64,000 bases of DNA from Enterovibrio norvegicus DSM 15893 (GCF_900115495.1 NZ_FOWR01000005.1:62001-126000), one strand, 5' to 3'. Numbered from the stretch's first letter, positions 7,941-18,513 are shown. The notes: generated from the letters alone by a model not told the origin. Numbers and translations are program-made.

Positions 7941-8017
7941 TGGTACGACCGAGTGGATTCGAACCACCGACCCCCACCATGTCAAGGTGGTGCTCTAACC
8001 AACTGAGCTACGGTCGT
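7941..8017 (-). tRNA. tRNA-Val (anticodon GAC), first of the array
   Basis: 77 nt with encoded CCA, acceptor acgaccg, anticodon stem ccacc/ggtgg with loop ttgacat. First gene after the promoter. It is the most divergent copy, differing from the others in acceptor, anticodon and T stems. Confidence 0.95.
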
Positions 8018-8062
8018 ACTGCATGTCTTTGCTGGGCAGCGATTGCCCTGAAAGCGGGATGA

Positions 8063-8091
8063 ATATTAGCGAGTAGGGGCAAGGCACGCAA
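8063..8091 (-). promoter_or_regulatory. Promoter of the tRNA-Val operon
   Basis: On the minus strand, TTGCGT (8091-8086) is followed after 17 bases by TAATAT (8068-8063), then a GC-rich discriminator, the pattern of growth-rate-controlled sigma-70 stable-RNA promoters. It lies about 45 bases upstream of the first tRNA. Confidence 0.7.
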
Positions 8092-8230
8092 GCGTAAATC
8101 CGGACTTTTTTGTGTTTCGAGGTCTGTTTGCTGTTTTGGTGCACAACTTGGCGCATCTGTGGTCATTATTTTTTGTTTTTAACGGGTTAAGCGACCATGT
8201 GCTTCACATTTGATATTGATAAAAATGGGT

Positions 8231-9253
8231 TTACTGACGACCGACAGTGATTTGGCAACGAGAGAATAAAGATTGCCAATATTGAACATGATGTTTCACA
8301 GCGCGTTGAAATTCATCGTATCTGTCGCCTCTTAAATAGGCGTGTTGATAAGAATGAAAGTGAGAAGGTGCGATCGTTATTGTCTCATTGAGTTGGTGCA
8401 GTGATGGCTGCACGTCTAAATACAGACCATTGAGCGTTGAAACGTAAGGCTGAACAGCGCCGATAAAGAAGTTGTCGAAGACATTTCTTAAATAATTCAG
8501 CCGAGTAGGGTCGCGGTTTTCGCCGCAGACAATAAGGTGATCATCGCGTTCAAGCTGTTGGGTAATGGTGTTCAGCCACCGTGTGCTTTCGTCCAAAGAG
8601 AGGAACACTGCGCCCAAGTAATGCTGTTTTTCGATGGGCTCTTGCAGCGATAGGGCATCCACTTCGTGAGCTTTCTGTTCAATAAGATTTGCATAGCGCT
8701 CAATGGCCAGCAGGGCATCACTGTGAGGAAACGGCTTCTCGGGAGGAATAAGTGCATTGCCTGCGGGTATAAGCTGCTTACGCCACGCGTCGCTGGAGAC
8801 AAAAGTGTTCCAATACACCGTTGTGAGCTGCTGGGATTTCTGTTTTTGCAGCGCAGTGAGCTGTTCAATCAGGGTGTCGTTTTCTATGCTCGACAAACAA
8901 TAGGCGACCGTGTTTAACAGTTTTATTTCGTAATCAAGGTGGCGGAAGGCATCTTGCACTTTGCCGAGGATAGAATTGCGATCCGCGATGAGCTGAAACA
9001 ACCCACACTCGCGAAGCTCATACGCATCGAGAAGCCCCATGCGAATGTCTTCGAGTGGTAAGAGCAAATCGCGTTTGCGTGGCAGTGAAATGGAGATGCT
9101 TTCAGACAGAGGCAGTGGGTCAGTCTCTACGACATTCGCGAGGCGTTGTTGATAGGTTTCAAATTGGGCGATAGCGGGGTCGTCGCCAAAACACCCCGTT
9201 AGTGACACGAACAGGACGGCATAAAACGAATGACGAATGGCAGCGACGATCAC
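8231..9253 (-). CDS. DUF3080 family lipoprotein
   Basis: About 340 residues from a GTG at 9253. The frame stays open up to 9370, but a start near 9253 places a hydrophobic signal segment ending in a lipobox (Leu-Thr-Gly-Cys) at the N-terminus, as expected for this family. The mature part is helical with many Leu, Gln and Glu residues and matches the DUF3080 proteins of Vibrio and relatives that I remember. Their function is unknown. No ribosome-binding site clearly decides the start. It stands alone between the tRNA array and norM. Confidence 0.7.
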   Translation of the reverse strand: MIVAAIRHSFYAVLFVSLTGCFGDDPAIAQFETYQQRLANVVETDPLPLSESISISLPRKRDLLLPLEDIRMGLLDAYELRECGLFQLIADRNSILGKVQDAFRHLDYEIKLLNTVAYCLSSIENDTLIEQLTALQKQKSQQLTTVYWNTFVSSDAWRKQLIPAGNALIPPEKPFPHSDALLAIERYANLIEQKAHEVDALSLQEPIEKQHYLGAVFLSLDESTRWLNTITQQLERDDHLIVCGENRDPTRLNYLRNVFDNFFIGAVQPYVSTLNGLYLDVQPSLHQLNETITIAPSHFHSYQHAYLRGDRYDEFQRAVKHHVQYWQSLFSRCQITVGRQ

Positions 9254-9438
9254 GACGTATTCAAAGCCTCTTTTAGCGAGTAAGCCTAGGAATATACGAA
9301 GTATATGGAATAAGCGATCGATGTGCGCGGTAAGACCTTGAGAATGTGAAAAATCAGCGGGTATGCCCATTCAATCACAATGTGCTTTGGCATCAACGAA
9401 ACATCCCAGCGCGCGCTGGGATGTTTTGTGTTTAACGT

Positions 9439-10809
9439 TTACTTTTCTGCCATTGCGAGCTGGAACTCGGAGGATTGTCCTCTGATCCACATCAAGCGCA
9501 TGCCAAGCATGATGGCGGCAGAAGAGAGGCCGATAATGATGCCAATCCAGAAACCGTAAGCCCCCATGGGTTCAACAATCCAATCCGTCATGCCGAGGAT
9601 GTATCCCATCGGCACGCCGAGGATCCAATAGGCGACAAAGGTACGATTGAAGATGGCTCTCATGTCTTTGTAGCCACGCAGTGCGCCCGCCGCTACCACT
9701 TGCACAGAGTCGGTACACTGGTATAACGCAGCCAGCAGCATCAAGTTGGCTGCAATGGCGACAACTTCCGGGTTGCTGTTATAAAGGTGAATGATAGGTT
9801 CGCTGAAGGTGACGGTCAGACCCGCTGTGCAAAGCGCAAACATTAAGCCAAGAATAATCCCAACTTTGGCGGAGCGGGCTGCACCTTCGGTGGATTTCTC
9901 CCCCAACAGGTGGCTAACGCGAATACTCACCGCAGTACCCAAGCTCATCGGAAGCATAAATATCATCGATGAAAAGTTCATGGCGATCTGGTGAGCGGCG
10001 ACGACCACGGATCCGAGCGGCGCAATAAGAAGTGCCACTACGGCAAACAAGGTGATTTCGAAGAACAACGCGGCTGCAACGGGAAAGCCCATTTTGAACA
10101 AGCGCCAAAGTGCGGGCATGTTCGGTTTTTCGAACGTTTGGAACGCGTTGATTCGACGAAGACGCTTGTTCACCATGATGTAGAGAAACATGGAGGCGAA
10201 CATCAGCCAGTAAACAATGGCAGTTGCAACGCCACAGCCCACACCGCCCATGGCAGGCATGCCAAATTTACCGTAAACGAAGATCCAGTTTAATGGCACG
10301 TTTGCCGCGAGGCCGATAAAGCCGATCACCATGGCGGGCACGGTCATCGAGATGCCTTCTGCAAGGTTACGCAGTACTTGGAACAGTAAGAAGGCTGGAA
10401 CCGCCCAAATAACCGCATGCAGGTATCCGACTGTTTTCTCGGCGAGTAGCGGGTCCACGTCCATGTAATGCACGATAGCGCCGGCATTATAAAGAACGAG
10501 TGATATAGGTAATGACAATGCAAGCGCCATGTATACGCCTTGCTGCACTTGGTATGGGATCTTATGTTGACGGCCAGACCCATTGAGCTGGGCGATAATG
10601 GGGATCATGGCAATCAAAATACCGATGCCAAAAAGGATGGATGGAAGCCATACACTGGATGCAACAGCAACCGCTGCCATGTCAGTGGCACTTACGCCTC
10701 CGGCCATCACTGTGTCGACAAACCCCATTGAGGTTTGTGCAAGTTGCGCAATAAAAACAGGGATACCCAACGTAATGATGGATTTCGCTTCTAGGCGGTA
10801 GTTTTGCAC
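9439..10809 (-). CDS. norM: MATE family multidrug efflux pump NorM
   Basis: 456 residues with twelve hydrophobic helices in two homologous halves, the standard length and layout of NorM. The N-terminal half contains Pro-Val-Phe-Ile-Ala-Gln-Leu-Ala-Gln and the Val-Asp-Thr-Val-Met-Ala-Gly loop, both characteristic. Family members in Vibrio export cationic dyes and fluoroquinolones in exchange for Na+ or H+. It is divergent from ribE, the arrangement usual in Vibrio. Substrates of this copy are inferred from the family. Confidence 0.93.
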   Translation of the reverse strand: MQNYRLEAKSIITLGIPVFIAQLAQTSMGFVDTVMAGGVSATDMAAVAVASSVWLPSILFGIGILIAMIPIIAQLNGSGRQHKIPYQVQQGVYMALALSLPISLVLYNAGAIVHYMDVDPLLAEKTVGYLHAVIWAVPAFLLFQVLRNLAEGISMTVPAMVIGFIGLAANVPLNWIFVYGKFGMPAMGGVGCGVATAIVYWLMFASMFLYIMVNKRLRRINAFQTFEKPNMPALWRLFKMGFPVAAALFFEITLFAVVALLIAPLGSVVVAAHQIAMNFSSMIFMLPMSLGTAVSIRVSHLLGEKSTEGAARSAKVGIILGLMFALCTAGLTVTFSEPIIHLYNSNPEVVAIAANLMLLAALYQCTDSVQVVAAGALRGYKDMRAIFNRTFVAYWILGVPMGYILGMTDWIVEPMGAYGFWIGIIIGLSSAAIMLGMRLMWIRGQSSEFQLAMAEK

Positions 10810-11136
10810 CTATTACTCCGAAAATACGATAAAAAAGGCAGGAAAAAAGACAGCACATTATACGCTGGCGAATGAATGCGACAATCAAAGTCTCTGATAA
10901 ACTAGTACATAAATGAATATGTGATTGATTCGATGTGGATACATCGACAAATAATTTACGTAGCCAATGGTTATCGACAGGTTTATGTTTCATCTTTGCG
11001 CATCGTTTACGCTATACCCGAGCTGCCTGAATGGGCACAATGACAATCTGTTTAACCCCGTGTGGCGAATATTGGGTTTGTTGCTGTCTTCTGCCACGCG
11101 ATGGATCCACTTCAAGACATTTTAAAAGGACTCTCC
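10810..11136. other. norM-ribE divergent intergenic region
   Basis: No convincing gene. An open frame extends ribE upstream to 11062, but the conserved start of ribE is at 11137. One copy of an intergenic motif (tatacccgagctgcctga, 11013-11030) occurs here; related copies lie at about 20868 and at both ends of an element at 41238-41331. I see no FMN riboswitch. Confidence 0.6.
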
Positions 11137-11745
11137 ATGTTTACCGGTATCGTTCAAGGCATTGGTCATATTGCCAAGATTGAAAAACAGAAAGACTTTC
11201 AAAGTCACGCCGTCGTGTTTCCTTCGGATATGCTCGAAGGGCTGGCTTTGGGGGCGTCTGTGGCCCACAACGGTTGCTGTTTAACCGTGACGCGGATCGA
11301 CCAGGATATTATTTGGTTTGATTTGATGCAGGCAACGTTGGCGTTAACGAACCTTGGCGAGCTTGTTGTGGGGGAGAAGATCAACCTAGAACGTGCAGCG
11401 AAGTTCGGTGATGAGATTGGTGGACATTCTATGTCTGGTCATGTCATGACCATGGCACAGGTTGTTGATGTGATTGATACAGAAAACAACCGCCAGGTTT
11501 GGATCGAGGTTCCCGCGAGTGTCACCAAATATGTGTTTGATAAGGGTTACATCGGAATTGATGGCATCAGCCTGACCATTGGTGACGTGTGTGATAACCG
11601 TTTCTGCGTCAATTTGATCCCTGAAACGCTCAATCGCACCAACATGGGGTGGCGAAAGGTGGGTGATAAGGTGAATATTGAAGTCGACCCGCAAACTCAA
11701 GCGGTGGTGGATACGGTAGAACGTGTCATGGCTGCCAGAGGGTAG
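11137..11745 (+). CDS. ribE: Riboflavin synthase alpha subunit
   Basis: 202 residues starting Met-Phe-Thr-Gly-Ile-Val-Gln-Gly, the conserved start of the family, with a good Shine-Dalgarno (aaagga) 6 nt upstream. Two lumazine-binding barrel repeats are visible, each starting with a Thr/Gly-x-Val motif (second near residue 98, Ser-Gly-His-Val). It dismutates two 6,7-dimethyl-8-ribityllumazine molecules to riboflavin. It stands alone and is divergent from norM. The gene is called ribE or ribC depending on the organism. Confidence 0.93.
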   Translation: MFTGIVQGIGHIAKIEKQKDFQSHAVVFPSDMLEGLALGASVAHNGCCLTVTRIDQDIIWFDLMQATLALTNLGELVVGEKINLERAAKFGDEIGGHSMSGHVMTMAQVVDVIDTENNRQVWIEVPASVTKYVFDKGYIGIDGISLTIGDVCDNRFCVNLIPETLNRTNMGWRKVGDKVNIEVDPQTQAVVDTVERVMAARG

Positions 11746-11763
11746 CGTTGTTACGCACGAGAG

Positions 11764-11796
11764 AAAAAGCCAGCATAGCGCTGGCTTTTTGTTTTT
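11764..11796 (+). terminator. ribE terminator
   Basis: An 11-bp stem (aaaaagccagc / gctggcttttt) with a 5-nt loop followed by T-rich sequence. Also suitable for the convergent gene at 11827. Confidence 0.9.
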
Positions 11797-11826
11797 CTAC
11801 GAATGTGAAACGTTGAGATTAAGGAT

Positions 11827-12030
11827 TCAGAAAATCTGCTCGTCGTCTGCATCGACATATAAATTAACGGTTTTATGCTGCGAATCAATTTGGAAATTCA
11901 AATGAATAGCATTACAGCATGCCGGGCAATCATCATAAAACTCTTGATCGCCGCTGCTCATATCCAAAGTAATTCGAATGCTATGACCACAGTGCGGACA
12001 AGCGATACCTCTTTCGGTGTAATTTTGCAT
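11827..12030 (-). CDS. CPXCG-motif cysteine-rich small protein
   Basis: 67 residues from the ATG at 12030, which has a good Shine-Dalgarno (ggagtg). Two Cys pairs, Cys-Pro-His-Cys-Gly near residue 11 and Cys-Pro-Ala-Cys-Cys near residue 35, form a likely zinc ribbon. The acidic C-terminus (Asp-Ala-Asp-Asp-Glu-Gln-Ile-Phe) is typical of these small gammaproteobacterial proteins. Function unknown. An in-frame upstream start at 12066 is less likely. Confidence 0.85.
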   Translation of the reverse strand: MQNYTERGIACPHCGHSIRITLDMSSGDQEFYDDCPACCNAIHLNFQIDSQHKTVNLYVDADDEQIF

Positions 12031-12338
12031 GTTCCACTCCTTATCTGAACTGCGAGCCAGTAACATGACAGTGGAAAACTAGTCGTTGACGTAACTGGCC
12101 ATGTGTCACCATCTTAAGAAAACAAGAATGTTTGCTCAGTGAAATAAGGTGAAACTTTGAAGAGCAACGAGTTTCTGTAAACTCAGATTCATTTACTGAA
12201 TATTTGTGTTTCTAAGTATTTCTGTGGGCGGGTGTTTGCGTGTATTTTTTGAAATGTTGCAGGAATAATTGAGAGGCTGCTTCAGCAAGGTTGGGGAAGG
12301 GAGCCTAAAACGTAAAAAACGCGGCTCCCTGAAAACGC
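12031..12338. other. Intergenic region
   Basis: No gene seen. Near its right end an 8-bp inverted repeat (gggagcc.../...ggctccct, about 12299-12336) with a 17-nt loop lies just after the yniC stop; it lacks a clear T-tract, so its role as a terminator is doubtful. Confidence 0.5.
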
Positions 12339-12989
12339 TTACTTTATCAAATGGTCGATTGTTAATTCGTTTAACGCCGTAAGTTTCATATCACTGATCA
12401 CCCAGCGTTCTTGCCCTGCCACATGGGCCTCGGGAACAACAATCGCCTTCATCTGAGCAGACTTCGCTGCCATCAAACCCGCAAATGAATCTTCAAATGC
12501 GACACAACGTTGAGGGTCTATACCCAAGCTTTCAGCTGCATTGAGATACACCTCAGGGTGGGGTTTTCCATATTTCAGATGTTCAGCTGAATGACATTGC
12601 TCAAACCAAGAAGATAAATCCAACGCATCCAATGTTGCTTGAATCAAACGCATGGGTGATGAAGAGGCTAGCGCGATGCGCAAGTTCGCTTGTTTACACA
12701 AGTTCAATGCATGCATAACACCAGGCATCATGGGTTTGTGCTCAGAAACAAGCTCAATCACTTTCAACGTGATGCGCTCACAAACGTCATCACAACTTGG
12801 GCCTTCCCATCCTCGGGTGTTGTAATAATGTCGTACGATTTGGTCAATACGAATGCCTGTCGTCGCAATGGTATCTTCGCGGGTAACATTCATGCCAAGC
12901 TCACCAAAAATGGCGATTTGAGCATCTTGCCAGAACGGTTCTGAATCGACCAACAGGCCGTCCATATCAAAAATTGCAGCTTGAATCAT
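12339..12989 (-). CDS. yniC: HAD-superfamily sugar-phosphate phosphatase (YniC/HxpB-like)
   Basis: 216 residues. The HAD motif I Asp-Met-Asp-Gly-Leu-Leu-Val-Asp-Ser-Glu-Pro opens the protein; motif II (Ala-Ser-Ser-Ser-Pro) is near residue 112, and motifs III/IV (Lys-Pro-His-Pro, Phe-Glu-Asp-Ser) near 145 and 167. The whole length resembles E. coli YniC, a phosphatase with 2-deoxyglucose-6-phosphate and hexitol-phosphate activity. Its neighbour is YniA-like, as in E. coli, where the yni genes also lie near the thrS-ihfA region. Confidence 0.85.
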   Translation of the reverse strand: MIQAAIFDMDGLLVDSEPFWQDAQIAIFGELGMNVTREDTIATTGIRIDQIVRHYYNTRGWEGPSCDDVCERITLKVIELVSEHKPMMPGVMHALNLCKQANLRIALASSSPMRLIQATLDALDLSSWFEQCHSAEHLKYGKPHPEVYLNAAESLGIDPQRCVAFEDSFAGLMAAKSAQMKAIVVPEAHVAGQERWVISDMKLTALNELTIDHLIK

Positions 12990-13103
12990 AACCAGGCTCT
13001 ATTCCAATCAATAAAAATGCGCGCGTTAAACATGCTGTAAATCCATCTGGTCGATGAAAAGTGAGATGATCCTTCGCTAAAGCAGGATGCATTTACATTT
13101 GTT

Positions 13104-13132
13104 TAGATAAAAGAAAGGGCGCCGAGGCGCCC
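13104..13132 (-). terminator. Terminator of the yniA-like gene
   Basis: On the minus strand a GC-rich stem (gggcgc / gcgccc) is followed by a T-rich tract; it lies about 40 bases after the stop of the gene at 13170. Confidence 0.8.
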
Positions 13133-13169
13133 ATTTTGACTTTATAGTGATTCACTGCCAATCGCTTTG

Positions 13170-14033
13170 TTACGTTAAATCCAGTTTGGTGATCAACGCC
13201 TCTGTTTCTTCGAGATAGTGCCCACCAAACAACAAACAGTGATTGAGCATATGGTAGAGATTATAAATGTCTTTCCGTGATTCAAACTCTTCATCCAACG
13301 GCCACACCTCAGCGTAGCCTTCATAAAAGCGTTCAGGAAAGCCGGAGAATAGCTGGGTGGTTGCGATATCTACTTCTCTGTCTCCCCAGTAGCACGCTGG
13401 GTCATAAACAATGGGACCATGGATCGACATAGACGCATTGCCAGTCCATAAGTCGCCATGTAACAGAGACGGTTTTGGTTGGTGACCCGTTAACCGCTCC
13501 TTGATGGATTCAACAATGGATTCGACATCGCCAAATGACATGCCACGTTCTTCCGCAAGCTTCAATAGAAGGCCTATGCGGTGATCAGCAAAGAAGTTTG
13601 CCCACTTGCGGTGCCAGTTGTTGCGTTGTTCGGTGGTACCAACAAAGTTGTCGATATCAAAGCCGTATTCAAGTTGGTCACCCCACTGATGAAGGTGCGC
13701 CATTTCGCGCCCGAGTAGATAGGCACTTTCTTCATTGAGCGGCTTCATGGGAATGTAATCCAACACCAACACGGCTTTTTCTTTTATTACACCAATGTAG
13801 ATAACTTGCGGCACAGAGACGACACCGCTGTTGGCAAGGTGTCGTAGGCTTTCTGCTTCCGCCTCATAAATGGCGAGGCTTTCACGTGAGTTTACCTTCA
13901 CGAAGAAACGAATATTTCCGCTGCTGATGGCATAACATTCGTTGATGTCTCCACCATCGATAGGGGTTTTCTCATCAACCTCGAACTGCTGACCGAGCGT
14001 GAGAGAAAGCTGAACGGAAAGCGAGTGCCACAT
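13170..14033 (-). CDS. Fructosamine kinase family protein (YniA-like)
   Basis: 287 residues from the ATG at 14033, which has a GAGG ribosome-binding site; the frame is open further upstream without support. The kinase-like motifs are Leu-Leu-His-Gly-Asp-Leu-Trp-Thr-Gly-Asn (catalytic loop) and Tyr-Asp-Pro-Ala-Cys-Tyr-Trp-Gly-Asp-Arg-Glu (metal-binding region), both diagnostic of the fructosamine/ketosamine-3-kinase family. Members phosphorylate protein-bound ketosamines or ribulosamines so that they fall off (deglycation). Its actual substrate is inferred. Confidence 0.88.
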   Translation of the reverse strand: MWHSLSVQLSLTLGQQFEVDEKTPIDGGDINECYAISSGNIRFFVKVNSRESLAIYEAEAESLRHLANSGVVSVPQVIYIGVIKEKAVLVLDYIPMKPLNEESAYLLGREMAHLHQWGDQLEYGFDIDNFVGTTEQRNNWHRKWANFFADHRIGLLLKLAEERGMSFGDVESIVESIKERLTGHQPKPSLLHGDLWTGNASMSIHGPIVYDPACYWGDREVDIATTQLFSGFPERFYEGYAEVWPLDEEFESRKDIYNLYHMLNHCLLFGGHYLEETEALITKLDLT

Positions 14034-14205
14034 AGGATTACCTCTGCGTGTCGGCAAGCAAAATGGTGCGATAACAAAATAGTAGCGCAATCTTGGGAGA
14101 GTAAAGTGCGACTAGACCACAAACCATGTGGCCTTCATCACTTTTGGTACAAAATATGACAAGCCTCTTGATTCCCGGGGCTTAATCATGTGCTACCTGA
14201 CGTGT

Positions 14206-15744
14206 TTAAGACGTCATACTTGGTAAATGTCTGTCAGGTAAATACTTATTATGTGTCGCTTCTAAAAGGTAAGAATTCGCTTTTTCAATATCCGGTGAGA
14301 AATAGCGGTCTTTATCGTAGAAAGATACATGCCCTCGAAGCTCTGCTTTTATTTGTTCGAGTTTTGGCGATGTCTTATGAGGCGTTCTGAAATCAATGCC
14401 CTGACAAGCAGCAAGCAATTCCACCGCCAAGATCCCCCGTGTATTGGCTGCCATTTCTGTTAAACGCCGTCCCGCAAACGTTGCCATGGACACATGATCT
14501 TCTTGATTCGCCGACGTTGGCAGGCTGTCGACAGAGGCAGGGTGCGCCAAGGTTTTGTTTTCACTCGCCAACGCCGCAGCGGTGACCTGTGCAATCATAA
14601 AGCCGCTGTTTACACCGCCGTTGTCCACCAAAAAGGGTGGCAGTTTACTGAGCCCGCTGTCGATGAGTAACGCCATTCTCCGTTCAGACAGACTGCCAAT
14701 TTCTGCAATGGCTAATGCGAGGTTATCGGCGGCCATGGCGACGGGTTCAGCATGGAAATTCCCGCCCGAAATAATGTCGTCATCATCGCTAAACACGAGT
14801 GGATTGTCGGACACTGCATTCGCTTCCACTTGTAACACGCTTGCCGCTTGGCGGATTTGCTCAAGACAAGCCCCCATGACTTGAGGTTGGCAGCGCAGCG
14901 AGTACGGGTCTTGCACCTTTTCACATTTCTGATGGCTGTCACCAATTTCACTCGATTCGCCCAGTAAATGACGATATGCAGCGGCCGCATCTATCTGTGT
15001 TTGATGACCACGCACTTGATGGATACGAGGATCGAACGGGCGTCTGCTTCCTAACGCTGCCTCGACAGACAAAGAGCCACAAGCGACGGCGGAGGCATAG
15101 AGATCTTCTGCATAGAACAATCCTTCTAACGCGAACGCGGTGGAGGCTTGCGTGCCGTTGAGCAATGCGAGGCCTTCTTTCGGTCCTAGGGTAATGGGAT
15201 CAAGTCCCGCGATTTTTAGCGCCATTGCACCAGAGATAACCTCTCCTTTGTGGCGGGCTTGGCCTTCGCCTAACAGTACCGTGCTCATGTGCGCGAGAGG
15301 AGCAAGATCACCCGATGCGCCCACTGAGCCTTTCTTTGGAATGCAAGGATAGACTTCAGCGTTAATGAGCTTGGCGATGGCTTCTACCACGGAAAAACGA
15401 ATGCCTGAAAAACCGCGTGCAAGCCCGTTAACTTTCAACACCATCATCAGCCTGACGGTTTTGTCTTCCATAAACTCGCCAATGCCAGCTGCGTGGGATA
15501 ACACAATGCTACGTTGTAACGTTTCCAAATCGTCTTTTTCAATGCGGGTGTTAGCGAGTAAGCCAAACCCTGTATTGATGCCATACACCACGCGGCCTTC
15601 GTCTAACACCTTCGCAACGGTGTCAATGCTCGGTTGCATGGTTTGCTCGACGTGGTCAGCAAACGTAAGGGCGACGGGTTCGCGGCTTATTTTTCGTAAT
15701 TGGTTTAGGGTTAATTCGCCAGGTTGCAGGCAAAGTTCGACCAT
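14206..15744 (-). CDS. hutH: Histidine ammonia-lyase
   Basis: 512 residues. It contains the Ala-Ser-Gly triad ([12 protein letters not shown]) that cyclises to the MIO cofactor, and the Gly-Asn-Phe-His active-site region. It converts L-histidine to trans-urocanate, the first step of histidine breakdown. The ATG at 15744 follows the hutU stop by 8 bases; a GTG 12 bases earlier is also in frame. Last gene of the hutIGUH operon. Confidence 0.96.
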   Translation of the reverse strand: MVELCLQPGELTLNQLRKISREPVALTFADHVEQTMQPSIDTVAKVLDEGRVVYGINTGFGLLANTRIEKDDLETLQRSIVLSHAAGIGEFMEDKTVRLMMVLKVNGLARGFSGIRFSVVEAIAKLINAEVYPCIPKKGSVGASGDLAPLAHMSTVLLGEGQARHKGEVISGAMALKIAGLDPITLGPKEGLALLNGTQASTAFALEGLFYAEDLYASAVACGSLSVEAALGSRRPFDPRIHQVRGHQTQIDAAAAYRHLLGESSEIGDSHQKCEKVQDPYSLRCQPQVMGACLEQIRQAASVLQVEANAVSDNPLVFSDDDDIISGGNFHAEPVAMAADNLALAIAEIGSLSERRMALLIDSGLSKLPPFLVDNGGVNSGFMIAQVTAAALASENKTLAHPASVDSLPTSANQEDHVSMATFAGRRLTEMAANTRGILAVELLAACQGIDFRTPHKTSPKLEQIKAELRGHVSFYDKDRYFSPDIEKANSYLLEATHNKYLPDRHLPSMTS

Positions 15745-15752
15745 GTTTATTC

Positions 15753-17447
15753 TCACTTTTTCACCGGTACATTGGGGATATCAAGCAAAGGCAAATCCAA
15801 TTGCTGTTCTTTGGCACAATTTATGGCGATGCCATAACCCGCATCGGCGTGTCGCATGACGCCAGTAGCGGGGTCGTTATGTAGCACTCGTCCCACACGA
15901 CGCGCAGCGTCATCGGTTCCATCACAAACAATCACGACACCTGAATGTTGTGAGAACCCCATGCCAACACCGCCACCGTGATGAAGCGATACCCATGTCG
16001 CACCAGATGCAGTGTTAAGTAGGGCATTGAGCAAAGGCCAATCGGAAACGGCATCAGAACCGTCCATCATGCCTTCTGTTTCACGGTTGGGGCTGGCGAC
16101 AGAGCCAGAATCTAAATGATCTCGCCCAATCACTATGGGTGCTTTGAGTTCGCCGTTTTTCACCATTTCATTAAAGGCTAGACCTAAGCGCGCGCGATCT
16201 TTAAGGCCGACCCAGCAAATTCGCGCCGGCAAACCTTGGAATTGAATACGTTCGCGAGCCATGTCTAACCAATTGTGTAGGTGAGGGTTATCAGGAATAA
16301 GTTCTTTGACTTTTTGGTCGGTTTTGTAGATGTCTTCCGGGTCACCAGACAGGGCCACCCAACGAAAAGGGCCAATGCCTTGGCAGAAAAGAGGGCGGAT
16401 ATACGCGGGCACGAACCCGGGGAAATCAAAGGCATTTTTCACGCCCATTTCCAACGCCATTTGGCGAATATTATTGCCATAATCGAGGGTGGCTGCGCCG
16501 CGACTTTGTAACGTCAACATGGCCTTAACTTGCACCGCCATGGAGGTTTTGGCCGCTTTTACAACCGACGCTTCGCTTTCTTTTCTGCGTTCGTTGGCGT
16601 CTTCAAGCGTCCATCCTTGTGGGAGGTAGCCATTGAGGGGATCATGTGCGGACGTTTGGTCAGTCACGACATCAGGGGTGATCTCTCGCGTGACCAGCTC
16701 TGCAAAGATATCGGCAGCATTCCCCAATAAACCAATTGAGACAGGCTTTCCTTCATCATTGGCGGCCTGAAGCATCGCCAATGCGTGGTCAAGATCCGTG
16801 GCTTTTTTATCGACGTAGCCGGTACGTAAGCGGTAATCGATTCGGCTTTCATCGCATTCAACAGCAATCATGGAGAAACCCGCCATGGTCGCGGCGAGGG
16901 GTTGTGCGCCACCCATTCCACCAAGACCTCCCGTTAACACCCAGCGGTTCTTTGCTTCACCGTTAAAATGCTTCTTAGCGACAGCGACAAAGGTTTCATA
17001 CGTGCCTTGAACGATGCCTTGAGAGCCTATGTATATCCAGCTGCCCGCTGTCATCTGCCCGTACATCATCAAGCCTTGTTTATCGAGCTCGTTAAAGTGC
17101 TCCCAGTTCGCCCAGTGCGGCACGAGGTTAGAGTTGGCTATCAATACGCGCGGGGCATCTTTGTGTGTAGGGAATACGCCAACGGGTTTGCCCGATTGCA
17201 CCAATAAGGTTTCGTCTTCCTCTAGACGTTTAAGCACTTCTACAATCTTGTCAAAACACTGCCAGTTTCTCGCGGCACGGCCAATTCCCCCGTACACTAC
17301 CAATGCATGAGGGTGCTCAGCAACGTCTGGATGAAGGTTGTTCATCAGCATGCGAAGTGGGGCTTCGGTAAGCCAAGATTTCGCATTCAATGTGGTGCCT
17401 GTTGGGGCGGCAAGTTCACGCGTTAAGTCCAATCTAGGATCGGTCAT
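15753..17447 (-). CDS. hutU: Urocanate hydratase
   Basis: 564 residues from the ATG at 17447, preceded by a good ribosome-binding site (aaggaaag); the open frame extends to 17579 but those residues are not part of the family. Conserved features include the NAD-binding [10 protein letters not shown] stretch and [10 protein letters not shown]. It hydrates urocanate to 4-imidazolone-5-propionate. Its start overlaps the end of hutG by 14 bases, so the two are translationally coupled. Confidence 0.96.
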   Translation of the reverse strand: MTDPRLDLTRELAAPTGTTLNAKSWLTEAPLRMLMNNLHPDVAEHPHALVVYGGIGRAARNWQCFDKIVEVLKRLEEDETLLVQSGKPVGVFPTHKDAPRVLIANSNLVPHWANWEHFNELDKQGLMMYGQMTAGSWIYIGSQGIVQGTYETFVAVAKKHFNGEAKNRWVLTGGLGGMGGAQPLAATMAGFSMIAVECDESRIDYRLRTGYVDKKATDLDHALAMLQAANDEGKPVSIGLLGNAADIFAELVTREITPDVVTDQTSAHDPLNGYLPQGWTLEDANERRKESEASVVKAAKTSMAVQVKAMLTLQSRGAATLDYGNNIRQMALEMGVKNAFDFPGFVPAYIRPLFCQGIGPFRWVALSGDPEDIYKTDQKVKELIPDNPHLHNWLDMARERIQFQGLPARICWVGLKDRARLGLAFNEMVKNGELKAPIVIGRDHLDSGSVASPNRETEGMMDGSDAVSDWPLLNALLNTASGATWVSLHHGGGVGMGFSQHSGVVIVCDGTDDAARRVGRVLHNDPATGVMRHADAGYGIAINCAKEQQLDLPLLDIPNVPVKK

Positions 17448-18513
17448 CACATCTTTCCTTATCTTGTGAGTCGCAATGTGCGGTGTTGATTTGATGAGAG
17501 TCGAGTCGGGTGTTATCCGTCCGTTTCGCTTGTCGGGGAGACAAACCTCGTGTGATCGTCCATACCAATCTCGCAGCAAGGCGAGCAGTGTGGTTGTCTA
17601 TGTCGTAATTTGGATTGAATTCCGCAATGTCAGCGAGCCTGATTTTTTGTTCGCCATTTTTATCTTTTGCTGACAGTACTTGCTTGATGAGGTGCTCAAC
17701 GAGCGGGTAACCCACGCCATGTGTTGCTGGCGCGCTGACCCCTGGTGCGACGGACGCGGGAAAGACATCCATGTCGATAGTGAGGTACAGGTAATCACAG
17801 CTATCCATAAACTGTGCTAACGATTGCGCGACGTTGTTTAAGGTATGCGGCGCTATATCCGTGTCTTCGACCGTTAACACATTGAGTGTGTCAGCTTTGT
17901 TGAACAGGGCTTGTGTATTGCTGCTTCTGCTTACGCCAAGGCAGGCATAGAGGAAGGGCCATTGGCGAGTTTGGCACCAATCCGCGATTTGAGAGAAAGG
18001 CGTACCAGAGCTTCCCGTTACAGCGTCACCTGATGGTGTCCTTAAATCAAAATGCGCATCAAAGTTGATGATGCCAATCCGCGGTACGTGGTGCGGGTGG
18101 CGTGCTAAGCAATGTGCTGCCAACCCTTGAAAACTTGCCCACGCAATTTCGTGCCCACCACCCAGAACCAAAGGGAAATGATGGTGCTTAAGGGCGTGTG
18201 TCACCTTATTTGAGACCGCTTGTTGCGCATCGACGAGATTGCCATCGTCGCAGTCAACATCACCGCCATCATAAAACGGCAGAGCATGATGTAAGGGAAG
18301 GTTCGCGAGCGCCTGACGAATGAGCTGGGGTGATGCCTTTGCCCCAACTCTTCCTTTGTTTCTGCGTACGCCTTCATCTGTACAGAACCCAAACAAGGCA
18401 ATGCCTTCTTCGACATCGTCATTGAGTTTACTGACCACCTGATGAATACGGCGACCTGCATCGCCATCTTCGCTATCCATTCGGCCTTGCCATACGGACA
18501 TGTCAATTGGCAT
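17434..18513 (-). CDS. hutG: Formimidoylglutamase
   Basis: 359 residues from the ATG at 18513, chosen because a strong Shine-Dalgarno (aaggagg) lies 8 nt before it. It is a ureohydrolase (arginase fold): the manganese ligands appear in Gly-Gly-Gly-His-Glu, Asn-Phe-Asp-Ala-His-Phe-Asp and Thr-Ile-Asp-Met-Asp-Val-Phe. It splits N-formimidoyl-L-glutamate to glutamate and formamide, the last step of this hut route. Overlaps hutI by 11 bases and hutU by 14. Confidence 0.95.
   Translation of the reverse strand: MPIDMSVWQGRMDSEDGDAGRRIHQVVSKLNDDVEEGIALFGFCTDEGVRRNKGRVGAKASPQLIRQALANLPLHHALPFYDGGDVDCDDGNLVDAQQAVSNKVTHALKHHHFPLVLGGGHEIAWASFQGLAAHCLARHPHHVPRIGIINFDAHFDLRTPSGDAVTGSSGTPFSQIADWCQTRQWPFLYACLGVSRSSNTQALFNKADTLNVLTVEDTDIAPHTLNNVAQSLAQFMDSCDYLYLTIDMDVFPASVAPGVSAPATHGVGYPLVEHLIKQVLSAKDKNGEQKIRLADIAEFNPNYDIDNHTARLAARLVWTITRGLSPRQAKRTDNTRLDSHQINTAHCDSQDKERCDDRS

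Noticed and set aside
7505..8017. Regularly spaced repeats that look like a CRISPR array
   Set aside because: Each unit folds as a tRNA with a GAC or TAC anticodon and encoded CCA; spacing comes from tRNA genes.
7736..8062. Plus-strand frame with a repeating Arg-Pro-Gly-Arg-Leu-Glu-Leu-Pro-Thr motif
   Set aside because: It is the antisense translation of three tRNA-Val genes, a well-known source of false proteins in databases.
10810..11136. FMN riboswitch upstream of ribE
   Set aside because: I looked for the conserved multi-branched RFN pattern and did not find it.
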